64,000 nt of DNA, from NCBI GenBank assembly GCA_903813345.2, contig CAIIXF020000003.1, positions 13,654,931 through 13,718,930 on the forward strand, written 5' to 3'. A program made the translations under genes and the position numbers. Origin of the DNA: Owenia fusiformis. Lineage: Eukaryota > Annelida > Polychaeta > Sabellida > Oweniidae. Under the pieces are notes generated by a model. That model did no database searches. It saw only the letters and a list, made by a program, of their open reading frames with translations, and was not told where the DNA came from. Position 1 is the first letter of the stretch; every line of letters starts with the position of its first letter. Of the stretch, positions 12,947-23,999 are shown one piece after another.

Positions 12947-15900
12947 CTGAAATAAAGAACATTTTTACTTAAAATAAAAATGAAACAAATGTATATTTGT
13001 AACTTTTTATTTACTAGTTCACTTCAAAAACAGATTGATATCAAAACATCACATTGTCCACTCAACTATAGCTAACTATGACCTCATACTTAGTTTTTCT
13101 AAAATATACCTGAACAGGGTTCCATATCGTCCCCATGTATGGATCTTGTTCCATTTTTACATTTAACCTTGTGACCTGAAAAACGATCATTTGATTGGCG
13201 AACATTCCGAAAAACTGGGTCGAGGGAAAATACCTTGTTGGCTTTGTATAAAAAACCTCCCACCCACGTACCCTCGTACCCACGTACGTGGGTCCTGACC
13301 CAGTCTTTAAAGAGTTAAATCTTTAACATTTTTTAAACATTATTCTATCTCAATGTATGCTTAATTATGGATGAATTTATGTACCCATACGCCTTTATTT
13401 CTAGATCGGACATCTGTCTCGTCATAAAATAAAGCCGGTGTAAAAGGGTAGGAGGTCCTATCAAATTATGGTCCTACTCTCCATTGATTTATATGGTGAC
13501 CTAAATACAAGTCTTTCCCTCATTATCTTACAGGCAATCAGGGCCAGTAAGGGCCGTTAAGAAAGGGGACCATAATCCCTGGGAGACCATCATTTCTTTC
13601 ACACCGGCATTGCATAATGTTCATTTGAGCTATTTGAGGTATGAGGTTCCATATCCATCCGCCAAAAGGTATGACCCCTATATAGTCCATTTAAAAACCT
13701 GTAGTATTGTTCTAAATAACGCCATAGTTGGCTACTAGGGTACCTAGTATGCCACTATTTGGTATCAAAATAAAGAGGAGGAGTTCAACTTTCATTTGAA
13801 TTACGAAAATAGCGATGTAGGTCAAAAATAGTTCCGACGTGAGCATGTTTACTACGCGTTTGCCCATCATCTCAGAATTGAGGAAATTGTAGCAAACGCG
13901 AGTTACAATAAATGGACGCTGATATCTCAAAAAGTAACCTGACTCCCTATAATTTGATGTAGATCAATCGAACCCCTATATGAACAGGTACATTTTGATA
14001 TATAACACTATGGAGGGTAAGCGTTTTAAAGTTGATCACGAACGCCATATGTGCAAAGTATTGATATGAATTTTCGAATTTGGTGTTGGATTACGGTACT
14101 CATACCCTAATCAGCACTGATGTGTTATACAGGTAAGACTGCCCGATCAACAAAAAACATTTCGACAAACATAAATCAAATAGCTCAAAAATAATGAACA
14201 TTTATGCAATTCCGGTTTTATTTTATTTTACTAGAGAGATGTCAGACCTATAAATAAAGGCATATGGATGCATAAATTCATCTATAATTCAGGATAAACT
14301 GAGATTGAATAATGTTTTAAACATTTAAAAATTTAACTCTTTAAAGACTGGGTCAGGACCCACGTACGTGGGTACGAGGGTACGTGGGTAGGAGGTTTTT
14401 TATACAAAGCCTACCTTGTTGGGGTCTTGCTCGCCAAATGATGCCAAGAAGTGACAAACTTTTAATAATTTCCTCCTGTTGATTAAATATGTATTGGTGA
14501 ATTTTATATCACTGAACATGGTAGTACTCGTTGAGAATCACAAAACGTTACGGTTTATCATTTATTTGGGATTACGCAGGGGTCATTTTTCAAAAGAATT
14601 TTGTTTATCCCAAGGTTGCAAAGATATCCACCACTGTTCAATTGTCGCATGCATACAAGACCGTCGTGTTGAATAAAATCTAAATGTTACCAGCACAATA
14701 TCCTTCAGGTGGTGAACATCCACTTGCTGTAGGCTTCAGTTTGTACACGTAAAATCCAGCACAATTCGTCACTTCAATAGGATATTTTTTGTCGCAATTA
14801 GTGGTTCGACCCAATACGCATCCTTCCAAACGGGCCGATTTTCCATAATTAGGATGTGTGCCTATATAAAAAAGGTATTTAAACATTATTATTGTAATTG
14901 ATCTTCAATTGCCTCACACATCAAGTTAACACTATTTGTTTTTCGTTTAATTGTGAGGATTGTTGCATTTAAATGGCGACGCTTGAATTTTGCGGGCATT
15001 CTTGCTCTCATATTTTTTTTATCGGTTTTCACCAGATGATGACTAATGGCCTCCTCACATATGAAGGAATCCAACTAGACTAAAAAACTTTGCAAATTGT
15101 TTAAATTGGTATTGGGAACGCTGACATCCGAACCAAAATGCTACTTTCCGCATGCCGACCGAAGCTTTCAAAAAGCGGGTACTTCCGTATACAAACACCC
15201 GAACGATGAACAACGTACCTATACTAATGGGAACGAAGTTTACTCATGACAAGTCCTATTTGCTGGTACACGGGAGTTGACGTTCGACGTTTTTTGCGGT
15301 CGCTTTTACAGGAAAAAATTGTAATTGTTTGACTGCAGTTTGAAAAACGAAAATTTTACGGTAGATTCCCGTAAAAATACGGTAGGTTGGCAGGTATGCG
15401 TCGTTGGGTTTGCCTTCATGTATGAGGAGCCTTTAGACAATGTCTTGAGACAAGGCCCCCTCACATATGAAGGAACAAACCAAACGCAGTCTTGCGAAGT
15501 CAATTCTGGCTATTGAAGCTTTCCGAAGGGATTCTTAAAATTTAAAGTAATTTTAGTTTTTATTAGTAAACCATACTTACCTAATATTGCCACTATGTGC
15601 TAACATCCACCATTGAATCTATCTATGGCCAACTTCCCGGGAATTTCTTGAGCATATTACACTGTGCACCCCCGCACAAATGCCCGGATATTCCTCAATT
15701 ATTCCGCTATAACATTTATGAACATTCTGCTGTAAGCGGAGGAGGAGGGAGGGACATATTTGTAGTGGCAATATTAGGTAAGTATGGTTTACTAATAAAA
15801 ACTAAAATTACTTTAAATTTTAAGATTTTACTACGCAAACCTTTACTACTTACACTAATATTGCCACTATGTGCTGAATCCCAGCCAAGTAGGCGGTGGT

Positions 15901-18900
15901 TTAAACAGCAGAAAGACCACGGGAATAGAATAAATTTGCAACAAACTACAAATTGATCAACCCTACAACTTTAGGTAACCCAACTTTACATCCTAAAGCC
16001 TTCGGGACTAAGGAACTTAATAACCTAGTACAAGTTCTGGGGTGAAATGTTTAAACTGTGTTAAACACTTAACAAAACTAATTATTCAGATTCACTATGC
16101 TAAAAAACTACTGAGTATTATTTCATATATGACTCAATTGGCCACTACGATAAAAAACGGACGTCTATCTATGGCGGGGTAATTCAACCATCAAAGGTCA
16201 ACAACAAACTTATACCACAGTACAAATTCTGACATTCTGATTGGCCATAAAGTTAAGAAAAATGTCAGAATATTTTCTAGCATAGTCTTAGACTTACATA
16301 CATGACTTGGAAGTAATTTAAGCTGCCCATTGTGCCTGCTTTAAACATGTCTTCCACTCAACTTCTAGAAACAAAGATTGAAGAAGTAGCTACTGGTCTT
16401 GACATAACGTTTTCGACCCTTCTTTAACAGCTACATGTGTATACTTCTGTATACCTTGTACATGTATAGATAACAGCTAATAATTGCTTGATTAAAAGAT
16501 CTAAAGGAATTATATTGAAGTTCCTTTAATGTATCTGGTTCTTCAAATCAATGCTAACTTTTCGTTCTCTCTTTTGAGTAAAGGTGAGACGAAGTACTAC
16601 ATCGGTTACCACATGTTGGATTCTTTATGATCTTCGAACTATGAACACCAGTTGTTTAGATATTCTTGGGATTGTGATAACTCCGAAATCCCAATTACAT
16701 CTTTAAATATTAAACATCTGGTATAAGTGCTTCTGCAAAGCATTGTAATCCTTAAAGGCTAAGCTGTGTCTGAATGATACACTACGTAGAGATTCATCAT
16801 TTACTCATTGCCATTAGGATCACATGTTCGATCATTGAAGAACCCATGTACACCCTCCTTATTAGTCGAGTATGCTTGGTTGTTTACAATTCAACAATAA
16901 AACTGTGCATATTACCGAACACTTTCTGAAAAAATCGGTAAATTAAAGATAGTCATGTATCCAAACATGTCTAAATGATACCTGCTGAATACAATCCTAG
17001 ATCTTGGTAAAAACCCAAGAAAGAGATTATAATGGTTAAGAGTGGATAAGTTCAACTGAACGACAACACTAACTCAAAACCTTAAAGAATCATTCGACTC
17101 TAGAAGAAGTTATCAGGACAAGATCATTTAGGAACTGGTTCTGAAAACCCTCCTCTGATATATGCTGACAATTTACTAGAACAATAGTATTTCATAATTG
17201 TACGATATCATGATAGAATATATCATTAGAGAGTTCCAATTACAACAATTACAGGTAAATAAGACGACTACCAAGTAATTCAGTGACATTCTAGTCTTAT
17301 AGCATATATAATGTGATAAAGATTTTTTGTGTCTCTTGGTAAGAAACACCTGCAATGTATTTATTACTAAGGAAGATATACGTTTCATGTATCTTCTAAT
17401 ATTGCTGTTTAGTCATAAACAAACATGTATACTATGACTAAAATATGAGTAAAAAACTCATTAGAATGCAATGGAAATGCAAGCTCACATTAATAAGACT
17501 ATGATGTTCTAAACATCAATATTCTTTGAATCTGAAACAACAAACAATTCAAGTGAGACGTCTTGATGTCTAATAATTACTAGTATTACACATCAATTGA
17601 ACTGTAGTGTCAGATATCACAGTATTGCTTTCTTGCAATATAGGTGTTAAAAACCCATCACGCTTCTCATCCTTAAAATCTACAGGTGTTTCACTTTCTC
17701 TTGTTGAAAATGAACCCTAATTTTGAAGGATAGTCTAGCTGTCAAGCAACGTGGATATTCGTTATGGTTTGCATCTTTGAACACAAAAATGTTCTTGGGC
17801 AACTTTCATCTACCTTGTAAGTGTTCAAGAACCGTTCCCATATAACATGTATAAATAAAACGAGAATTATTCTCGCATTGAAATCCTCTGTTAAACACCT
17901 CAAGAGGTTGACCACCATCTGCCTCAATTATGAATGGTACAGAGGAAAATAAAGCAACGTTAAAAGCCTTATTCAATTGCCAAATAGAATATAGGCAAAC
18001 AGCACTAAACTACAGTAGCTAATAGGAATCGAACCGATGACTATGTGGTTCCTGAGAATTTACATTCCTGTGACAGGGCACCAAAATGCCTTGTTAATTA
18101 CTTGGAATCTTGACATCATAAACCTTAGATGTATATTTGTCCTATTAAGGGGGTAGTGACATTACTAGTCTCAGGACAGGACGATTCCTTAATTCAGTGT
18201 TCTACTCAGAACAACATCTGAAAAAATATACTGTCTCAAAAATGAAACTATTTGATACAGTATAGATGGAGTTGAAGATAATTCGCATAGAAATATCTCC
18301 AAAACCGCACGGAAACGACTGTGATTTCCGTTAAAGATTAGAACATATGTATAACAGTCAGCAGAAAATGTCTGTGATTCTTAAAATCATGAGACTGTTA
18401 CAAAAATAACTTGGTCACAATTTGATCACGACAATTTTTGGCATATGTGTGAAAAATTGCCACTGTTAAAATTAATTGACCAATGCGTAAAAAGGGAAGT
18501 CTGAATCTCTTGTTTGGAAGAGCTCATGTTAAGACAAACGAAACCATGTCTGTAACAAAGAGTACACTAGCTCTTGAGTATATAGTACTTCAGTACCACT
18601 AAATGATGTATTGAGGTTCTACCACCAAGGAAACATGGTAACAAGTGATTCCATGGTGAAAAAACATAAACCTCTAATCAAACATGTAAGATCTCTCAAA
18701 TAGTGATTGAACTGAACACTGATGATACACTGATTTAAAGTAAATGTGTGGCTATTTAAGACACAAATGTTTACACAGAAGCACGGCACGACTGTGAACC
18801 TGTTGAAGAGTGATACGGTCATGACTGAGGCTGGCTCAGTAAAACACTCTTCAAAACAGTGATTAAACTTAAACCGTGTTTAAAAACTGAGCAACCTGAA

Positions 18901-21900
18901 CAAGGTCAAAATAAACACATATTCATTCTGTGTGTGATGTGGTAGCAAACAAGCCAATGGTCTGGATATACAGATATAGGGACTTGTTATAAATAAGTAT
19001 AACTACTTCCTCTCGTCACAAAAGAAAACCTTTGGAATAACACCCAAGGTTGTAGTGAAAACACAGAATTTGATTTACAGTCTCTTGAACTGACTTACCA
19101 AGAGATCTGAAAAGTCATCTTAGACTTCAATAATCAACTTTTGACTTCAAAAGCTGTCAACGGTCAAGGCTAAGAAAAATAAAGGAAACAAAACCTTTAC
19201 TGAGGTTAGACATAACCTTACTTAAACTGGCAAACTGAAAGCCGCCAAATGTTTTAGTTTTCAAAAAACCTCGACTGTAATCTAAATTCCTCAAACAATT
19301 AACACTGAGTTGAATGCTTTATGAGAAGCATCTGGAGAAAGTAACCTATGTCAAAGATACTTCCGCCAACTCAACTCTGAACGTTAATATTCCAGGAATA
19401 GAGTCTTAATAGGAGTATTCAGAAATTATTCTTGAGAATATAAAGATTTCAGTCAGAAATGACAAGTTCATGACATTGTCATTTGTCAACGCATACAACA
19501 CTTCCTATATGAATAAGTACTTGTGTTGTTCAGTTGTTGGCTAATATAGAAGGCTAGTCTAGTGACTCAAACTAAAACAATCTAAGTCACCTTCTACTTC
19601 TCTGTTGAAGAGACTGAATCAACCAATAACAGGATGATTGTGATCATCCATGAATCGTTTTCTTCAGCATATATTAATAGCAACATCTACAATTACTTGG
19701 AGAAAACAGAAACGCTCAATCAGAGACAATAACTTATATGTCTCTGATTCGAAAAGATTTTACATCTACTTGGAAGATGAGTAGGCTAAAAATGCTATAT
19801 TGGTCTTTTCTGTGAAGAAGATGACGACTTCACAGTTAGGCCTACTGTTAATCTTACAGTTACTTTTGTTAATCTTTAGCCTATCCTTTTTCTGAACAGT
19901 AGACAAACAACTCAGTCCAGAAATAACTGTACCAAATGCATAAGTGACAAACTTATCCTGCTGTGCATAACTAGTATAAAAACTAAATGGACTAAATAAA
20001 CCAATTATACTGTGGTCAGCATACGTGTTCTATGTATGCAACATTATATGAATACTACACCAGATTTAACAACATACAGTGTTACTTTCTAAATACATTT
20101 AAATGTATGTGAACCAAGTGTCTTCATCTGAACATCATCGTGATCACGCTACTGTAAGATGAAGAAATATCTTCTGTAAGATGAAGAAATAGAAGAAATA
20201 TCTTCTTCATCCTAGGATCATACAGTCTATGCTCGACACATGTCAAATCCTGAAAGACAAATTTACTGGTGTAGTTATTTCTTCATGTTTACACAATTCA
20301 TATCGGGACTGGAGTCCTTTTATAAACTATGCATAAAGAAAAGAGATGATAACTGCGTTCTTATGAACACGTATGTGTTTTCATTGTGGACTTACAACCA
20401 AAAAACACATGAGCAGTAAAGAAGCCATTTCGTCTGCGTTCTCCTGAACACATATGTGTTTTTATTGTGGACTAACAACCAAAAACACCTCAGCAATAAA
20501 GAAGCCATCTTCAGATGTAGATGTAGATATTTTTTCAAATTTCTCATATTCATCTGGAACTGAACACGTTTATGTGATAAATACAGAGACGAAAAATTGA
20601 GAGCTATGTAATCTTGAACAGTTAATGTTTTCTTTATGGACTGACAACCAAAAGAAAAACCTAAATGATAGGCAAGGTACTGTAGGCATAAACACAGTGT
20701 CTACCTTCTTCGGGCTTCCTTACTTTCTTATCTGGATTGAAAACCTCTCATGTAACATAACACAGAGAAGAACAATATGTAATATTACGTTCTCTGTACA
20801 TGATGTCTTCTGATGGTCTAATGACCTGTGAAATTGTCATTTATATATGACAAATTGTCTGGAAAAAGGTCAATTGACACTAAAGACCTTTTCCATATAC
20901 TTACTATAATCTCATGTCGGGACTGAAGACCCTATATGGAGCAAGCAAAGATAAAACGAACGAGGTAAGATCTTCGACATTTTATAGATCAGATGTTTTC
21001 TTTGTGGACTAACAACCCAAAGAAAAAACCTTGAAAACTTGTCTTATAGTTCCATATGATCTATTTTCCTCGTCCTCTTACTTTCATTTGTAACTGATGA
21101 ACCTGTAGAACAACTAACTTCCTAGTTCCGTGTCCATAGTCACAAGTTATTTGTAAATTTATTGCGATTCTAAAATTTCCGTCTTTACAGAAGGAAAATG
21201 GCGGAATAATTGAGGAATATCCGGGCATTTGTGCGGGGGTGCACAGTGTAATATGCTCAAGAAATTCCCGGGAAGTTGGCCATAGATAGATTCAATGGTG
21301 GATGTTAGCACATAGTGGCAATATTAGTGTAAGTAGTAAAGGTTTGCGTAGTAAAAACTTACTCATACAAACACCCCAACGATGTACAACGTACACATAT
21401 TAATAGGAACGAATTTTACTCAATTCATATTCGCGAGACTACGTTTAGTGGATTCGATTATATGACAGGGGGGCTTTAAGGCCTCCTCATACAGCCGAAA
21501 CTCCAGCTAAACTCCCGGCGTCAACTTAAAACAATGCCATATATGTAGGATTTATATCTAATTATATGTAACAAAGTTATCGGAATGTTCATAAATTCCA
21601 AGGGTATGTCAAATAATCTAGCCATATGCATTTAATCTTGAAAGGAATAGAACATATACATTTTCTCAGGCTTTAAATAAAAAGTCTGAAATCTACAGTC
21701 TTGAATTGAACTTTGTCCAATTTACCGATATAGTTCTAATCGATTTGCAATTTTTACTGGGTGGGAATACATACCTCGAAGCCAAATAGGAGAAAATGTG
21801 TTGCAGTATTGAATTTCCTTCGGTGGTGAAGAAGGCATTTTTCCACCCGCTGCACTCGTGAACCTGTACCATCCCTCTATCAAATTGTTGTCGCACCCTG

Positions 21901-22305
21901 GTGTCTCATCGCTGGGTGTTTTATAACCACTCGACCGTCTGTGATCATCGATTGTCCTATAGTCTTCGCATTGTTTGGCTTAAAATAATTTCGATAATCA
22001 CATAATACGTTTAAATGTTTATAATCCCTCTTAGATTTATTATTTCAAAGTTACATATTTCTCCCCGGCGACTAGTTTTAATTGAGGAAACATTGGAAAA
22101 GTGAAGAAATTGTAATTGAGCAAAATTATCCCAAGTCGTGGAGGATACTTAATTTGTATTTAATTTAATATTTGAATATCACTAATGTAATACTAATTAC
22201 CAAAACACATTTGGTAAAAAAATAATGTTTACCTTTGAATTTGAGTGTCGCTCCGACCGATACGATAAGAATGGTCAGTCCAACCAAAATACCCTCGACA
22301 TGCAT
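12702..22305 (-). CDS. VWDE-like: VWDE-like protein, gene B (5' part, five exons)
   Basis: Spliced minus-strand model: 22305-22233, 21978-21775, 14861-14691, 13175-13110, 12946-12702 (759 nt, 253 residues, open at the 3' end). It encodes a signal peptide, a full eight-Cys D8C domain, the two-Cys micro-exon and the linker exon ending ISLGKE in phase 0. Three exon lengths (204, 171, 66) and all shared phases equal those of gene A. The next exon (starting ISC..) was not found in 1-12701, so the following intron would exceed 12.7 kb and the gene runs off the left edge, or it is truncated. No stop or frameshift is seen in the five exons, so selection is probably still acting. Confidence 0.83.
13110..13175 (-). 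CDS. VWDE-like: Gene B exon 4: two-Cys linker micro-exon
   Basis: 66 nt, acceptor TTTTTCAG|GTCACA, donor TCAG|GTATAT. Encodes HKVKCKNGTRSIHGDDMEPC plus S, aligned residue for residue with gene A exon 6. Confidence 0.9.
13240..14411. mobile_element. MITE with 9-bp target duplication, copy 1
   Basis: Ends GGCTTTGTATAAAAAACCTC and GAGGTTTTTTATACAAAGCC; TACCTTGTT is duplicated exactly on both sides (13231-13239, 14412-14420). The terminal repeat runs on for about 160 bp and includes nested ACGTACGTGGGT palindromes. A 9-bp duplication suits Mutator-like or Merlin-like elements. 1172 bp, no coding capacity. It sits in gene B's intron between exons 3 and 4. Confidence 0.85.
14691..14861 (-). CDS. 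VWDE-like: Gene B exon 3: D8C domain, second half
   Basis: 171 nt, acceptor TATATAG|GCACAC, donor GCTG|GTAACA. Encodes SARLEGCVLGRTTNC and VTNCAGFYVYKLKPTASGC, ending EGYCA. It supplies the last five D8C cysteines. The intron before it (6.9 kb) carries the hairpin-rich element. Confidence 0.92.
15048..15500. repeat. Dispersed-repeat patch left of the hairpin element
   Basis: CACATATGAAGGAA occurs at about 15055 and again at 15463. The block 15186-15240 (ATACAAACACCC.AACGATG) is repeated right of the big element at 21362-21420, and a related block lies at 62255-62400. The hairpin-rich element may have inserted into this older repeat. Confidence 0.5.
15534..15824. mobile_element. 291-bp element with 62-bp perfect TIRs
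   Basis: 15534-15595 and 15763-15824 are perfect reverse complements over 62 bp. In addition 15582-15707 is the reverse complement of 21201-21326 at the far end of the neighbouring 5.5-kb element. The two elements are separated by a single base, so they are related and probably result from one rearrangement. Confidence 0.8.
20373..20410. other. Hairpin H1 with conserved loop TGGACTNACAACC
   Basis: Stem ATGTGTTTT (20373-20381) pairs with AAAACACAT (20402-20410); the loop contains TGGACTTACAACC. First of four hairpins in this element with the same 13-nt loop. Confidence 0.7.
20456..20488. other. Hairpin H2 with conserved loop TGGACTNACAACC
   Basis: Stem GTGTTTTT (20456-20463) pairs with AAAAACAC (20481-20488); loop ATTG plus TGGACTAACAACC with the TG shared. 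Followed, like H1, by AGCA.TAAAGAAGCCAT. Confidence 0.7.
20628..20658. other. Hairpin H3 with conserved loop TGGACTNACAACC
   Basis: Stem TTTTCTTT (20628-20635) pairs with AAAGAAAA (20651-20658). The loop contains TGGACTGACAACC. The stem sequence differs from H1 and H2, yet pairing is kept. Confidence 0.7.
20997..21025. other. Hairpin H4 with conserved loop TGGACTNACAACC
   Basis: Stem TTTCTTTG (20997-21004) pairs with CAAAGAAA (21018-21025); the loop is exactly TGGACTAACAACC. Confidence 0.7.
21775..21978 (-). CDS. VWDE-like: Gene B exon 2: D8C domain, first half
   Basis: Encodes CEDYRTIDDH, CDNNLIEGWYRFTSAAGGKM and YCNTFSPIWLR. 204 nt, phase 1 both sides; acceptor ATTTTAAG|CCAAAC, donor CGAG|GTATGT. 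Close paralogue of gene A exon 4. Confidence 0.93.
22233..22305 (-). CDS. VWDE-like: Gene B exon 1: start codon and signal peptide
   Basis: ATG at 22305 (minus) opens MHVEGILVGLTILIVSVGAT, with a hydrophobic core. Donor AAAG|GTAAAC, phase 1, as in gene A exon 1. It joins the D8C exon over a 254-bp intron, giving KFKAKQC. Confidence 0.75.
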
Positions 22306-23520
22306 CTCTTTACATGTTAGGAACTATTTGGGGCAGTTTATAGTGCTATTTTGTGATTCAATTCACTATGCTGATAAGAAATTCTGAGTATTTGTTTTTT
22401 ATCATATATTTTTCAATGGGTTTTGAAGTGTCCTAATGATCTATTTTAGTCTATTTATGAATTTGTATTGTATAATCAGTATTAACACAGTCTAATGTAC
22501 AAGCGGTTTATCTTCGAAGTTGCCATTTTATCTTATTAATATCGTAAAGAACAATTGAGATTATCTCACACCTTTCCAAACGCATTGTTATTTAAGTACT
22601 CCACTGATTAATAACAGAGAATCCTCTTATGATGCATGTACGAATTTTATAAACAAATTGCGTATACATTATAGTTTGATAAGGATTACAAAACGTGAGT
22701 AGTAATTTTATATGAATGAAATTTGAAAAAAATCAATGCAGGTTAGTCAATTAGGTTTAGTCTTAGATAACTATTTTGTTCCCTTAAGTAAGTGAGTAAG
22801 ATTAACAGGTACAATCGATTGTTAATGGGACTCATCTCTAACCCTTACGACAATGGTAATACACTTGCCAATTACAGAATACAAAATAAACATCTTCAGA
22901 AAAAGCTTGTTTATTAACTTCACGTTTGACAAGTGTTCTATAATTAAATTAAAATTAATTAAAAAGCATGCAAATGTTTTACAGACATGTCAAACTAGTA
23001 AGTAACTTGCTTTTTCCGCTTAATTCCATTAGTATGAGCATTTTATACAAAGTATCATTGTATGAGCCATGCCACAGGAAAAGGGGTCTTAGACTATCAA
23101 AGATTTTTTCAATATTTTGATTTTTTGTTTATCTTGAAGTAACTCTCTGACGATTCTAGGCCGAATTTCGACAATTTAAGCGATATGATTTCAAGAAAAT
23201 AGTCTTACCTTTCTATTAGGATGGGTTCAGGTGCCAAAAATAACTGATCCATGGGAATATATCATTTTGAAAATTTGAAGCAAGAAATATTTTTTCGGAG
23301 CCATGTTTTTTTTACGAATCATAACAGGAAATAGATTATCTAAATGAAAACTGAATTTACATCATTAATCCTGGTTTTAACTTAAAAATTTACCGAAATA
23401 GATATTTAAATATTATTAAAATGATTATTGACTATTTTTTTTATTAATTTTATGCAGTGATTCGACTGTTTTCTAAAATTCATAATATATCTTTAAAATT
23501 ATATTATTGTTTTCTCAACT

Positions 23521-23572
23521 TGTCTCTGTGGCCGAATGGATAAAGGCGCTGGACGACCCGGTCGAGACCAAG
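23521..23572 (+). other. tRNA-like fragment (A and B boxes, no anticodon arm)
   Basis: GTGGCCGAATGGATAAAGGC resembles a tRNA A box and D arm, and GGTCGAGACC resembles a B box, but only about 15 nt separate them. There is no room for an anticodon arm, and no acceptor 3' half follows. It may be a damaged tRNA copy or the head of a tRNA-derived SINE. Confidence 0.35.
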
Positions 23573-23999
23573 GATTTTTTATTTTTTATTTATCTCTCAG
23601 ACGCGATTTTTTTTAAATCTCTTTTTAAACAACATATAGTCATATCTATTACTTTTTGAGGATTTAGATTTTAGATACATCGTAAATGCCTTACTTAAAA
23701 AAGCACAGAGACCTTTCAAATGAGCCATGACTTATGTCTTATCAATTTTTCCGTGCAGATATAGACCAAGAGACAGATTTGAATTTAGCACATTTTCCTC
23801 TTAATCTTGAGCACATTTTTGGCTCTGTAGCACAACTTTAGTTTTTGTGATAAAACCGGTTTCCCTATGGCCAGGCTCATATATTACCTTGGAATAAAAT
23901 CAAAATGGTTGAGTATTCCCATACATTACTGATGTATAAGAAAATCGTTTTACCCTACGGTACAGCCCCGTATTGTATCACCATCGATATTAAATAATA

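Larger units (their letters stand above)
15826..21356. mobile_element. 5.5-kb TIR element with a hairpin-array interior
   Basis: A perfect 50-bp inverted repeat bounds it (15826-15875 and 21307-21356). Inside I find no frame longer than about 70 codons and no transposase motif. Instead there is a long run of short stem-loops with perfect 6-10-bp stems. Examples: 16226-16271 (ATTCTGACAT stem), 16666-16694 (TTGGGATT), 17372-17396, 17410-17440 (TAGTCATA), 18432-18459 (CAATTTTT), 19081-19105 (TCTCTTG), 19495-19529 (ACAACAC), 19632-19649 (GGATGAT), 19721-19746 (CAGAGACA), 19810-19835 (CTGTGAAG). It lies in the 6.9-kb intron of gene B. Function unknown; the boundaries are firm, the nature is not. 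Confidence 0.75.
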
